Origin: an uncultured Robiginitomaculum sp.
GTDB lineage: Bacteria > Pseudomonadota > Alphaproteobacteria > Caulobacterales > Maricaulaceae
Direction of reading: 5' to 3'
Length of the DNA stretch: 42,324 bases
NCBI GenBank assembly: GCA_938010385.1
Contig: CALLVD010000034.1
Span: forward strand, 1 to 42,324
Positions 1 to 7,370 of the stretch are shown here, piece by piece. The notes under the pieces are model-generated. The model saw nothing but the letters and a program-made list of their open reading frames with translations. It was not told the origin of the DNA and ran no database searches. The stretch's first letter is position 1. Each line of letters begins with the position of its first letter. Made by a program: the position numbers and the translations under genes.

Positions 1-558
1 TTTCGGCGCGTCCGGATCTGCCGCGGCCAGCTTGGCCTCCAAATCAGCCAGATCATTGTGTTTAAAGATAACTTTATCGCAGCCGGCCACCTGTTGAGCC
101 CGCTTAACGCCGGAGATCATAGAGGCGTGGTTCATCTGATCGGAGAAAATAATCAGGCCCGGCAAAATACGGCTCATCACGCCGATGGTTGCTTCATTGG
201 CGACATAGCCGGAGGTCATGACCAGCGCGCGCTCTTTGCCGTGCAGGCTCGCCAATTCTTTTTCAAGCTGAACGTGGTAATGGGTCGTGCCGGAAATATT
301 GCGCGTCCCGCCGGAGCCGGTGCCGACCGCGTCAACAGCGGATTTTACCGCTTCGACAACGCATTCGTTTTGGCCCATGCCGAGATAATCATTGGAGCAC
401 CAGACGACAATGTCCTGTTCTTCGCGTTCATTTTTATACCAGGTTGCGAGCGGGAAGTTGCCTTTGTGGCGGCGGATGTCGCGAAACACGCGGTACCGGC
501 CTTCGGCGCGTACGCCGTCGACAGCTTTTGCAAACTCACCGTTATATTTCTCAGCCAT
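1..558 (-). CDS. hemA: 5-aminolevulinate synthase, N-terminal part (cut by left edge)
   Basis: Condenses glycine and succinyl-CoA to 5-aminolevulinate, the first step of the C4 (Shemin) heme pathway, in the cytosol with PLP. The frame reads from an ATG at 558 and is still open at base 1, giving the first 186 of roughly 400 residues. Visible family landmarks are RYRVFRDI (21-28), WCSNDYLGMGQN (53-64), GGTRNISGTTHYH (83-95), LHGKERALVMTSGY (105-118) and SDQMNHASMISG (139-150). The PLP lysine lies in the missing C-terminal half. An AGGA sits about 8 bases before the ATG. It is divergent from hemB across 137 bp, so the first two steps of heme synthesis probably share a promoter region. The residue pattern matches ALAS better than the related 2-amino-3-ketobutyrate-CoA ligase or AONS enzymes, and the hemB neighbour supports this. 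Confidence 0.95.
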   Translation of the reverse strand, partial: MAEKYNGEFAKAVDGVRAEGRYRVFRDIRRHKGNFPLATWYKNEREEQDIVVWCSNDYLGMGQNECVVEAVKSAVDAVGTGSGGTRNISGTTHYHVQLEKELASLHGKERALVMTSGYVANEATIGVMSRILPGLIIFSDQMNHASMISGVKRAQQVAGCDKVIFKHNDLADLEAKLAAADPDAPK

Positions 559-695
559 GGTCAATCCTGTTCTTGCCCGCTATATTTAAGGGCTTTAGTG
601 CAAAATTACCACAGCCGAAACGCCGCATGCTTTGCTCTGTTATAAATCCGGCTAATACCTTATAAACACTGTATATTTTAAGAAAGCCCGTTGTC

Positions 696-1685
696 ATGTC
701 ATCATTTCCCGACTTGCGTTTACGCCGCACCCGACAGGCGGCCTGGTCCCGGCGATTAGTGCGCGAGTCATCACTGAGTACGGATGACTTGATATGGGCG
801 ATTTTTGTTTCCGACCAAGACAAGCCCCGTGATCCGGTCGCGGCCATGCCGGGATGTGATCGCGTGAACATTGATGAACTTGTCAAAGACGCCCGCCGCG
901 CCGCCGCGCTCGGTATTCCGGCCATAGCCCTGTTTCCGCATATCGACCCGGCGTCAAAAACTGCTGATGCGCGCGAAGCGCTCAACCCGAACGGCCTAAT
1001 TCCGAGCGCTGTGCGCGCCGTCAAAGCTGCCGTGCCGCAAATAGGCGTCGTCGTTGATGTCGCGCTCGATCCCTATACCGACCACGGCCATGACGGCCTG
1101 ATGGAAGGCGATGTCATTCTGAATGACCCGACCCTTGATATGTTGGCGCAGAGCGCGGTTGTCTTGGCCGAAGCCGGCGCGGACATTGTCGCCCCGTCGG
1201 ATATGATGGACGGACGCATCGGCGCGGTCAGAACCGCCCTTGAAACGGCGGGGCATCAAGATGTCATGGTCATGTCCTACGCTGCCAAATATGCCAGCGC
1301 ATTTTACGGCCCCTACCGCGACGCTATCGGCACGTCGGCGGCACTGAAAGGCGATAAGCGCACTTATCAAATGGATTCGGCCAATACGAATGAAGCCCTG
1401 CGCGAGGTCGAGCTTGATTTGCTCGAAGGCGCAGACATGGTTCTGGTCAAGCCCGGCATGCCCTATCTGGACATTATCCGGCGGATAAAAGACGAATTTG
1501 CCGTGCCGACATTCGCCTACCAAGTCTCCGGCGAATACGCCATGATTACGGCGGCGGCGCAAAATGGGTGGCTTGATGAAAAGCGCGTGATTTTGGAAAG
1601 CCTGACAGCGTTTAAACGGGCGGGATGCGACGGCATTATTACCTATTTCGCGCCGCGCGCCGCCGGCTGGCTGGCTGACGGCTAA
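696..1685 (+). CDS. hemB: delta-aminolevulinic acid dehydratase (porphobilinogen synthase), aspartate-type metal site
   Basis: Joins two 5-aminolevulinate molecules into porphobilinogen, the second step of heme synthesis. The protein has 329 residues, normal for the family, and starts with the usual FPDLRLRRTRQAAWSRRLVR region, so the ATG at 696 is preferred although its ribosome site is weak. Two active-site lysines are visible: K198 in SYAAKYASAFYG and K252 in LVKPGMPYLDI, the Schiff-base lysine. The metal segment at 121-134 reads DVALDPYTDHGHDG. The three cysteines that bind catalytic zinc in E. coli or human enzymes are replaced by Ala123, Asp125 and Asp133, the pattern of magnesium-dependent enzymes in alphaproteobacteria and Pseudomonas. 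Divergent from hemA. Its stop codon shares four bases with the stop of a convergent AraC remnant. Confidence 0.96.
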   Translation: MSSFPDLRLRRTRQAAWSRRLVRESSLSTDDLIWAIFVSDQDKPRDPVAAMPGCDRVNIDELVKDARRAAALGIPAIALFPHIDPASKTADAREALNPNGLIPSAVRAVKAAVPQIGVVVDVALDPYTDHGHDGLMEGDVILNDPTLDMLAQSAVVLAEAGADIVAPSDMMDGRIGAVRTALETAGHQDVMVMSYAAKYASAFYGPYRDAIGTSAALKGDKRTYQMDSANTNEALREVELDLLEGADMVLVKPGMPYLDIIRRIKDEFAVPTFAYQVSGEYAMITAAAQNGWLDEKRVILESLTAFKRAGCDGIITYFAPRAAGWLADG

Positions 1686-1777
1686 GACGGCGTGGTTCCG
1701 TACCACCGCCTATAGGCCCGATTGAACGCGGGCTGATCATGAAAACCGAGCCGAAAAGCAATATTTGACCTTTTCAG
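1682..1777 (-). pseudogene. C-terminal remnant of an AraC-family transcriptional regulator
   Basis: Reading the minus strand down to a TAG at 1682-1684 gives a short peptide containing IAFRLGFHDQPAFNRAYRRW followed by YGTTPS. This is the second helix-turn-helix of the AraC/XylS family, with its usual GF-DQ-AFNRA-RRW-G-TPS pattern, ending where such proteins often end. Upstream the frame reads LKRSN and meets a TGA at 1811-1813, so no DNA-binding first half is present. In the next frame, about 1775-1850, a peptide containing VAVSLVIFDSMN could be the start of a GlxA-like AraC protein, which would imply an internal deletion plus frame loss; that part is speculative. The stop interlocks with the hemB stop (CTAA, 1682-1685), consistent with an intact gene once lying convergent to hemB. 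Confidence 0.6.
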
Positions 1778-1786
1778 GCCCGGTAT

Positions 1787-1822
1787 AGTCAAAAAAGACA
1801 ATTCATAGAGTCAAAAATGACA
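1787..1822. repeat. two near-identical 14-nt direct repeats, 22 bp apart
   Basis: AGTCAAAAAAGACA (1787-1800) and AGTCAAAAATGACA (1809-1822) differ at one position and start exactly 22 bp apart, about two helical turns. Each is weakly palindromic (AGTC-N6-GACA). They lie upstream of the decayed AraC fragment in the otherwise geneless stretch 1686-1966. They could be old operator half-sites or the scar of the deletion that removed the regulator. Confidence 0.4.
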
Positions 1823-1966
1823 AGACTCACGGCCACATTAATGTTTAGTATGGTGCGGGGCGCGCAAAGGGCAGGTCTTATACTTGGGGTCTGCCCTCAG
1901 CCCAATTTTCTTTCAAACTCAAATCATGCAAATCACGCTGCGAGTCTCAAGCCGCTGAAAGAGGCC

Positions 1967-2821
1967 TTATTTAAGCCGCAGCAACAGGCTCGACGTATCT
2001 TTGCGCCCGCCGCCCATCGCCTGAATATCAGCGTAGTAAGTGTCGACTTGGCGCGCGAGGGTCAGGTCAGCGCCCACGGCCTGCGCGGTTTCCAGCGCAA
2101 TGCGCAGATCTTTGCGCATCCAATCGACGGCAAAGCCAAAGTCAAATTCACCCCGGGCCATTGTCGCCGCGCGGTTATCCATCTGCCAGCTTTGCGCCGC
2201 GCCTTTGCCGATAGCGCCGATGACAGCCTCTACATCTAAGCCGGCCTTTTGCGCGAAATTTACGCCCTCGGCCAAGCCTTGCAATATGCCGGCAATGCAA
2301 ATCTGGTTGACCATTTTCGTCAACTGCCCCGCGCCGCTGCCGCCCAGTCGGCTAGTGGCCTTGGCATAGCTGCGCATAACCGGCTCGGCCTTATCAAAGG
2401 CGTCTTTGTCGCCGCCGCACATGACCGTCAGCTGCCCGTTTTGCGCGCCGGCCTCTCCGCCGGAAACAGGCGCATCAATAAAGGCAATGCCGCTTTCGGC
2501 GGCTTTCGCGTAAACGTCCCGCGCGCAAGCGGCCGAGGCGGTGGTATGATCAATAAGGATTGCGCCGGACGGCATAGCCTTTATTGCCGGCTCTGCTACG
2601 GCTCTGACATCCGGGTCATCGCCGACGCACATCATAACGAAGTCGCAGCCCTTTACGGCGTCGTTGATGCTGCCCGCAACCCGTCCGTCATAAGTCTCGC
2701 CCCATTGGCGCGCTTTGCCGGGACTGCGGTTCCATACGGATACAGTGTGCCCGGCGGCGACCAAATGCCCGGCCATGGGAAAGCCCATCACGCCTAATCC
2801 TAAAAATGCGATTTTGGCCAT
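1967..2821 (-). CDS. NAD(P)-dependent 3-hydroxyisobutyrate dehydrogenase-family oxidoreductase
   Basis: Beta-hydroxyacid dehydrogenase of 284 residues, the usual family length. The N-terminal dinucleotide fold shows FLGLGVMGFPMAG (6-18), the substrate-binding loop IDAPVSGGEAGAQNGQ lies at 115-130, and the catalytic lysine is K169 in GQLTKMVNQ. A longer frame begins at 2878, but the ATG at 2821 puts the Rossmann glycine loop at the very N-terminus as in the family and has GGAG a few bases upstream, so I chose it. Members act on 3-hydroxyisobutyrate (valine breakdown), tartronate semialdehyde or succinic semialdehyde, and the substrate cannot be told from sequence alone. No other valine-degradation gene is adjacent. 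It is divergent from the SLC13 permease at 2933. Confidence 0.9.
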   Translation of the reverse strand: MAKIAFLGLGVMGFPMAGHLVAAGHTVSVWNRSPGKARQWGETYDGRVAGSINDAVKGCDFVMMCVGDDPDVRAVAEPAIKAMPSGAILIDHTTASAACARDVYAKAAESGIAFIDAPVSGGEAGAQNGQLTVMCGGDKDAFDKAEPVMRSYAKATSRLGGSGAGQLTKMVNQICIAGILQGLAEGVNFAQKAGLDVEAVIGAIGKGAAQSWQMDNRAATMARGEFDFGFAVDWMRKDLRIALETAQAVGADLTLARQVDTYYADIQAMGGGRKDTSSLLLRLK

Positions 2822-2864
2822 TATGCCCGCTCCGGTCTTTGAAAGTTTTTTTGCACTATTGCGA

Positions 2865-2879
2865 AATGCGGCTCGCATT
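2865..2879. promoter_or_regulatory. 6-bp inverted repeat in a divergent promoter region
   Basis: AATGCG-GCT-CGCATT is a perfect short dyad between the divergent dehydrogenase and SLC13 permease genes. Its position between two divergent starts fits an operator, but it is too short for more than a weak claim. Confidence 0.3.
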
Positions 2880-2932
2880 ACAATCGGGGCCGGGCTATTT
2901 AAACCCTTAACTGATGCGAAGCTTTTTGATTT

Positions 2933-4777
2933 ATGGCTGATTTAGCACTGACAGTGACGTGGCAAATGTGGGTCACGATGGCAATGGTCGCCATATCTGT
3001 AGCCGTCTATTGCCGGGATAAGTATTCTATCGAAGCGGCCTCTCTCGGAATCATTACCGCCTTTGTCGCCTTCTTTTCATTTTTCACGCCCGAAGGGGTT
3101 GAGGGACTGACCCCGGCAGACCTGATGTCCGGCTTTGCCGATCCGGCCCTGATTACAATTATGGCCCTGCTAGTCATCGGGCAAGGCATGTTCCAGACAG
3201 GCGCGCTCGAAGGGTTTACGGTTCGCATAAATGCAGCGCTGGAAACCCATCCCAAACGCACGCTGCTGACCGTTTTCGGCATGGCATTTTTTGTCTCTAT
3301 GTTCATGAATAATACGCCGATTGTCGTAATGTTTATTCCCATCATTTCGGCCATGGTTGCAAGGCTGCGCGGGGCGGCGTCACGCTATATGATGCCGCTG
3401 TCTTTTGTTTGTATTTTAGCGGGCATGACGACGCTGATTGGCTCGTCGACCAATCTTCTGGTTTCAGGCGCCCTGGAAAAAGCCACCGGCGAAGGTTTGG
3501 ACTTCTTCGCCCCGACGACAGCAGGATTAATATTGGCCTTTATCGGTATGATATATATTGTTTTTTTAGGCCCGTACTTGTTGCCTAAACATAAAGATTT
3601 GGAAGGCGAAGTCAGTGACGCCGGCAAGCAATATATCGCGCAAATTAAAATAACTCCGGGCCATCCGCTCAGCGGTGCCAAGCCCGTCGCCGGTCTTTTT
3701 CCAAAGCTCAGAGACGTGACCGTTCGCATGGTACAGCGCGATGAACATGCCCTGCTTCCGCCCTTTGAAGATTCGATAAAAGAAGGCGATGTTTTAATCG
3801 TCGCGGCGACCCGCTCATCATTGTCAAAACTGCTGTCCTCCGACAGTCAATATTTGGAAGGCATGCTCTCTATTGCCGGCTTTAAAAAAGGCGAAGATGA
3901 GACGGATAAATCCCGCGGCTCAATCGTTATTTCCGAAGCGGTTATTGCGCCGGCGTCACGCATGATCGGGCGCACGATAGAGCAGATCGGCATTCGCCGG
4001 CAAACGCATTGTCTGGTGCTGGGCATTCAGCGGCGCTCGCGCATGATCAGAAAAAAAATGCTGGATATTCGGCTGGAAGCCGGCGACGTTTTGCTGCTGT
4101 TTGGCTATGAGCATGACATGGCGGAGCTGCGCTCTAACCGTGACTTGCTGCTGCTGGATTGGGCGACGAAAGAGCTGCCGGATATTCGCAAATCACTGAT
4201 TGCACGGCTCATATTTATCACTGTGATTACTCTGGCCGCGTGGCCGCCCTTTCCGATTGTTTTAGCAACCATGCTGGGCGGGATAGCGATGCTGGCGACA
4301 GGATGCCTGAATATTCGCCAAGCCGTGCGCGCGCTGAACATGAAAATCTTCCTGTTGATCGGGGCGGCCTTTGCCATGGGTTTGGCGCTCGAGCGCACTG
4401 GCGGGGCGGCTTATATCGCCATGCAAACAGTCGAGACGTTTCAGCCCTTCGGTCCGCAAGTCCTCATAGGCGCGCTTTTCTTGGTTATCGCCATAATGAC
4501 CAATCTTTTGTCCAACAGCGCAACAGCGATTTTGTTTGCGCCGATTGCACTTAACATTGCCACGATTACGGGAATTGACCCGATTGTCCTGCTGCTGACA
4601 GTGATTTTTGCCGCCAATTGCTGTTTTGCAACGCCGATTTCTTATCAGACCAACCTGCTGGTTATGGGCCCGGGCCGCTACACCTTTAATGATTTTGTGA
4701 AGTTCGGTGCGCCGTTGGTTTTGGTCATCTGGATTAGCTTTGTTGTGATGTTGCCGTTTTTGTTTAACATCAGTTGA
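2933..4777 (+). CDS. SLC13 (DASS)-family permease with two RCK_C/TrkA_C domains
   Basis: Inner-membrane transporter of 614 residues. Five or six hydrophobic segments lie at about 10-220 and about five at 400-614, with a soluble middle of roughly 180 residues. The substrate hairpins carry the family's Ser/Asn-Thr pattern: MNNTPIVV and GSSTNLLVSG in the first half, NLLSNSATA and SYQTNLLV in the second. The middle reads as two RCK_C domains, one around 235-320 with EGDVLIVAA and one around 335-415 with AGDVLLLFGYEHD. SLC13 proteins take up dicarboxylates, citrate or sulfate by sodium coupling, and RCK_C domains usually sense a ligand. The substrate here is not deducible. Its stop is one base from the bpt start, and it heads a five-gene same-strand run to 8932. 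Confidence 0.88.
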   Translation: MADLALTVTWQMWVTMAMVAISVAVYCRDKYSIEAASLGIITAFVAFFSFFTPEGVEGLTPADLMSGFADPALITIMALLVIGQGMFQTGALEGFTVRINAALETHPKRTLLTVFGMAFFVSMFMNNTPIVVMFIPIISAMVARLRGAASRYMMPLSFVCILAGMTTLIGSSTNLLVSGALEKATGEGLDFFAPTTAGLILAFIGMIYIVFLGPYLLPKHKDLEGEVSDAGKQYIAQIKITPGHPLSGAKPVAGLFPKLRDVTVRMVQRDEHALLPPFEDSIKEGDVLIVAATRSSLSKLLSSDSQYLEGMLSIAGFKKGEDETDKSRGSIVISEAVIAPASRMIGRTIEQIGIRRQTHCLVLGIQRRSRMIRKKMLDIRLEAGDVLLLFGYEHDMAELRSNRDLLLLDWATKELPDIRKSLIARLIFITVITLAAWPPFPIVLATMLGGIAMLATGCLNIRQAVRALNMKIFLLIGAAFAMGLALERTGGAAYIAMQTVETFQPFGPQVLIGALFLVIAIMTNLLSNSATAILFAPIALNIATITGIDPIVLLLTVIFAANCCFATPISYQTNLLVMGPGRYTFNDFVKFGAPLVLVIWISFVVMLPFLFNIS

Positions 4778-4778
4778 T

Positions 4779-5555
4779 ATGACTCGCCCTTTTGACCCGA
4801 CGCGCTTGCAGTTTTACGTCACAATCCCTGCGCCCTGCCCGTATTTAGACGGGCAGCAGGAGCGCAAAGTCTTTACGCAGCTCGACCCGCTCTCAGGCCC
4901 GCACCTCAACGATTATCTGACCCATAGCGGGTTTCGCCGCAGTCAAAACGTGCTCTACCGCCCGGCCTGCGAAACGTGCAGCGCGTGTAAGTCCCTGCGT
5001 GTGGATGCCTACGGCTATAAGCGCGGAAAAAGCGCCCGCAGAACGGCCGCGCGCAATGCCGACCTGACGCGCGAAATCTGCGAGCCTTATGCCACACGCG
5101 AGCAATATGAGCTTTTGCAGAGCTATCTGCACGCCCGCCACAGCGGCGGCGGCATGACGGATATGGATTTTGCCCGCTATGAAACCATGGTGGAAGAATG
5201 TGCCTCGCGCACTTTACTGGTGGAATATCGCGACAGCAGCGGCCGGCTTGTCGCGTGCTGCCTCGCCGATGAGCTGTCTGACGGCCTGTCCATGGTCTAC
5301 AGTTTTTTTGACGTCACGCAGCCGCGCCGCAGCCTCGGCAAATTTATGATTCTGGACTATGTTGAGATTTGCAAAGCCGCAGGCCTGCCATGGCTGTATC
5401 TGGGCTATTGGGTTCAGGGGAGTAAAAAGATGGAGTACAAATCCGATTTTCGTCCGGCGCAGGTCTTAACGCGCGGCGGCTGGATTGATTTTGCCGATTA
5501 CGACCCGGCAAACGCGCCGGCCGGGTTTGACCTCAAACAGTTGCAAGAGCTGTGA
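4779..5555 (+). CDS. bpt: aspartate/glutamate leucyltransferase (bacterial ATE1-like aminoacyl-protein transferase)
   Basis: Transfers leucine from Leu-tRNA to N-terminal Asp or Glu of proteins, creating an N-degron for ClpS/ClpAP in the bacterial N-end rule pathway. The 258-residue length is typical. The N-terminal part has CPYLDGQQERKVF and the cysteine signature CETCSACKSLRV. The C-terminal acetyltransferase-like fold has YSFFD, RRSLGKFMILD and LGYWVQGSKKMEYK, all conserved in Bpt/ATE1. The ATG follows the permease stop by one base, and the stop overlaps the next GTG start by four bases (GTGA), so it is embedded in a transporter operon. No clpS or aat gene is nearby in the window. Identification is firm; its presence among transporters is odd. 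Confidence 0.95.
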   Translation: MTRPFDPTRLQFYVTIPAPCPYLDGQQERKVFTQLDPLSGPHLNDYLTHSGFRRSQNVLYRPACETCSACKSLRVDAYGYKRGKSARRTAARNADLTREICEPYATREQYELLQSYLHARHSGGGMTDMDFARYETMVEECASRTLLVEYRDSSGRLVACCLADELSDGLSMVYSFFDVTQPRRSLGKFMILDYVEICKAAGLPWLYLGYWVQGSKKMEYKSDFRPAQVLTRGGWIDFADYDPANAPAGFDLKQLQEL

Positions 5556-6694
5556 AGCGCCGCGAGCTGTTCGGCGCCGCCGCGGCCGTTGCTGCCGGCA
5601 CAGCCACGCTGACCGCGCTGGGCCGGGAGAAAAAAGCCGAGTCGCCCGCACCGGCCCGCTCCGATATGGCTGCCCCGAATATTTCGCAAAATCGCCGCGA
5701 ATTTCGCTTGGTCACGTCTTGGCCTAAAGATTTTCCGGGCTTGGGCATTATGCCCAACCGATTTGCCAAAGCGCTTTTTGACATGTCCGGCGGGCGTCTG
5801 GACGTAAAAGTCTTCGCCGCCGGGGAGTTGGTCGGCGGGCTGGAATGTTTTGACGCGGTCTCGACCGGCGGCGCGGATATGTATCACGCGGCAGAATATT
5901 ACTGGCAGGGCAAAGCCAAAGCCTTCACGTTTTTCACCTCCGTGCCTATGGGCATGACCGTGGCAGAGATAATGGGCTGGATTGATTTTGGCGGCGGGCA
6001 GCAGCTTTGGGAGGAGCTGTCCGCACAATTTAATATTATCGCGTTTCAGGCCGGTAATACCGGCCACCAAATGGGCGGCTGGTTCAAAAAGGAAATTAAT
6101 TCGGCTGAAGACCTTAAGGGCTTGAAAATGCGCATTCCCGGTCTGGGCGGAGAAGTCATCCGGCGACTGGGCGGCGCGGCGCTCGCCCTGCCCGGCGGAG
6201 AGATTTATCAGTCTCTGCAATCCGGCGCGATTGATGCGACAGAATGGGTTGGGCCGTGGAATGATTTGGCCTTCGGCCTTTACCGCGAAGCGCCCTATTA
6301 TTACGCGCCGGGGTTTCACGAAGCCGGCCCGGCCTTGGCAGTCGGTATAAATTTGGACATATGGAACAGCCTGAGTAAATCCGATCAGGCCATGGTTCGT
6401 CATGCCTGCCGCTATGCCAACGATACATCCATTGGCGAGTACACACACCGCAATGGCGAAGCGCTGCAAATTTTAAAAAATGAGCATGGCATTACCCCGC
6501 GTTTTTTCAATGACGATGTGATGGCTGCCATTGGAAAAACCTCTGTCGATGTCGTTCGTGATATCGGAAATTCGGACGCGCAGACCCGCAAAATTTTTGA
6601 AAGTTTTGAGCGCGCTTTGCTGACTTATCGCGACTGGACAGACATGAGTGACGGCCGCTATATCCGCGCGCGTCAACTGGCGCTCGGCGATTAA
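5552..6694 (+). CDS. dctP: TRAP transporter solute-binding protein, DctP/TakP type, Tat-exported
   Basis: Periplasmic substrate-binding subunit of a tripartite ATP-independent transporter, 380 residues. It starts with GTG in a 4-nt overlap with bpt. The N-terminus MKRRELFGAAAAVAAG is a twin-arginine signal, implying folded export. The mature part has LKGLKMRIPGLGGEVIRRLG, with the conserved substrate-binding arginine, then LPGGEIYQSLQSGAIDATEW and PYYYAPGFHEAG. These blocks are typical of the TakP/2-oxoacid branch of DctP proteins, so monocarboxylic 2-oxoacids are a reasonable guess for substrate, not proven. The membrane subunits follow directly at 6696 and 7370. Confidence 0.92.
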   Translation: MKRRELFGAAAAVAAGTATLTALGREKKAESPAPARSDMAAPNISQNRREFRLVTSWPKDFPGLGIMPNRFAKALFDMSGGRLDVKVFAAGELVGGLECFDAVSTGGADMYHAAEYYWQGKAKAFTFFTSVPMGMTVAEIMGWIDFGGGQQLWEELSAQFNIIAFQAGNTGHQMGGWFKKEINSAEDLKGLKMRIPGLGGEVIRRLGGAALALPGGEIYQSLQSGAIDATEWVGPWNDLAFGLYREAPYYYAPGFHEAGPALAVGINLDIWNSLSKSDQAMVRHACRYANDTSIGEYTHRNGEALQILKNEHGITPRFFNDDVMAAIGKTSVDVVRDIGNSDAQTRKIFESFERALLTYRDWTDMSDGRYIRARQLALGD

Positions 6695-6695
6695 A

Positions 6696-7370
6696 ATGAT
6701 CGGGTTTTGGCAAGCATTGGGATGGATGACCCTGCCGTTTGCAGCCCTGCCTGCCTTGGTCTTATTTTTTCCAAAATTCAAGTTTATCAACAGCTTATCA
6801 AAGCAAGTTATAATATTTACAGATACGATTAATACAAGTCTCGGCGAAATCATTAAATGGGCTTTGCCGACTTTAATTGTTGCAATCGTCGCCTCCATTA
6901 TTGCCCTGTCTATCTTTGGCCTGTCCTTTACAAAACTCGATGAGCTTCCGGTATATTTGCACGCTGCCGTTATTATGCTCGGCTGCGCGGCAACGCTTTT
7001 GGCGTCTCAACATGTTCGGGTTGATATATTTTACGGACGGCTGCCTGCGCGCGGAAAAGCTTTTGTAGAAATCATCGCGTTTTATATTTTCAGTCTGCCC
7101 GTTTGCGTGCTGCTGATTTGGGTTTCACAAGGTTTCGTTGCCGGTAGTTGGCGCGGGTTTGAAGGCTCTAATGAAGCGACCGGCATACGCGGCATTTTTT
7201 TATTAAAAACCCTCATCCCCGTTTTTGCCGTAACGATGCTCGCCCAAACCGGGTCTGTCGCCGCTCGCGCAGCGATGATTATGCGCGGGCAAACCCCGCC
7301 GCCCCGACCGCGCAATATTGAGGATCTCTTCGGACAGCCCTTGGGCGACAGCTTAAAAGACGATCTGTAA
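6696..7370 (+). CDS. dctQ: TRAP transporter small permease (DctQ)
   Basis: Small membrane subunit, 224 residues, with four or five hydrophobic segments, including one near the N-terminus and the typical DctQ block LLASQHVRVDIFYGRLPARG in the middle. An upstream in-frame start exists at 6648, but the ATG at 6696 is one base after the dctP stop and gives a normal length, so I prefer it. The stop overlaps the dctM start (TAATG). It pairs with DctM to form the permease that takes substrate from DctP using a sodium gradient. The N-terminal 55 residues are somewhat longer than in many DctQ proteins, as seen in the oxoacid-type systems. Confidence 0.9.
   Translation: MIGFWQALGWMTLPFAALPALVLFFPKFKFINSLSKQVIIFTDTINTSLGEIIKWALPTLIVAIVASIIALSIFGLSFTKLDELPVYLHAAVIMLGCAATLLASQHVRVDIFYGRLPARGKAFVEIIAFYIFSLPVCVLLIWVSQGFVAGSWRGFEGSNEATGIRGIFLLKTLIPVFAVTMLAQTGSVAARAAMIMRGQTPPPRPRNIEDLFGQPLGDSLKDDL

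Noticed and set aside
1869-1896. GGGCAG/CTGCCC hairpin
   Set aside because: Only 6 bp with a 16-base loop and no T-run; too weak to call a terminator or RNA.
1817-2239. 140-codon plus-strand frame
   Set aside because: Its second half is antisense to the hydroxyisobutyrate dehydrogenase and the first half has no recognisable protein pattern.
5498-6469. 323-codon minus-strand open frame inside dctP
   Set aside because: It is the antisense shadow of a clear TRAP binding protein; no family motif is seen in its translation.
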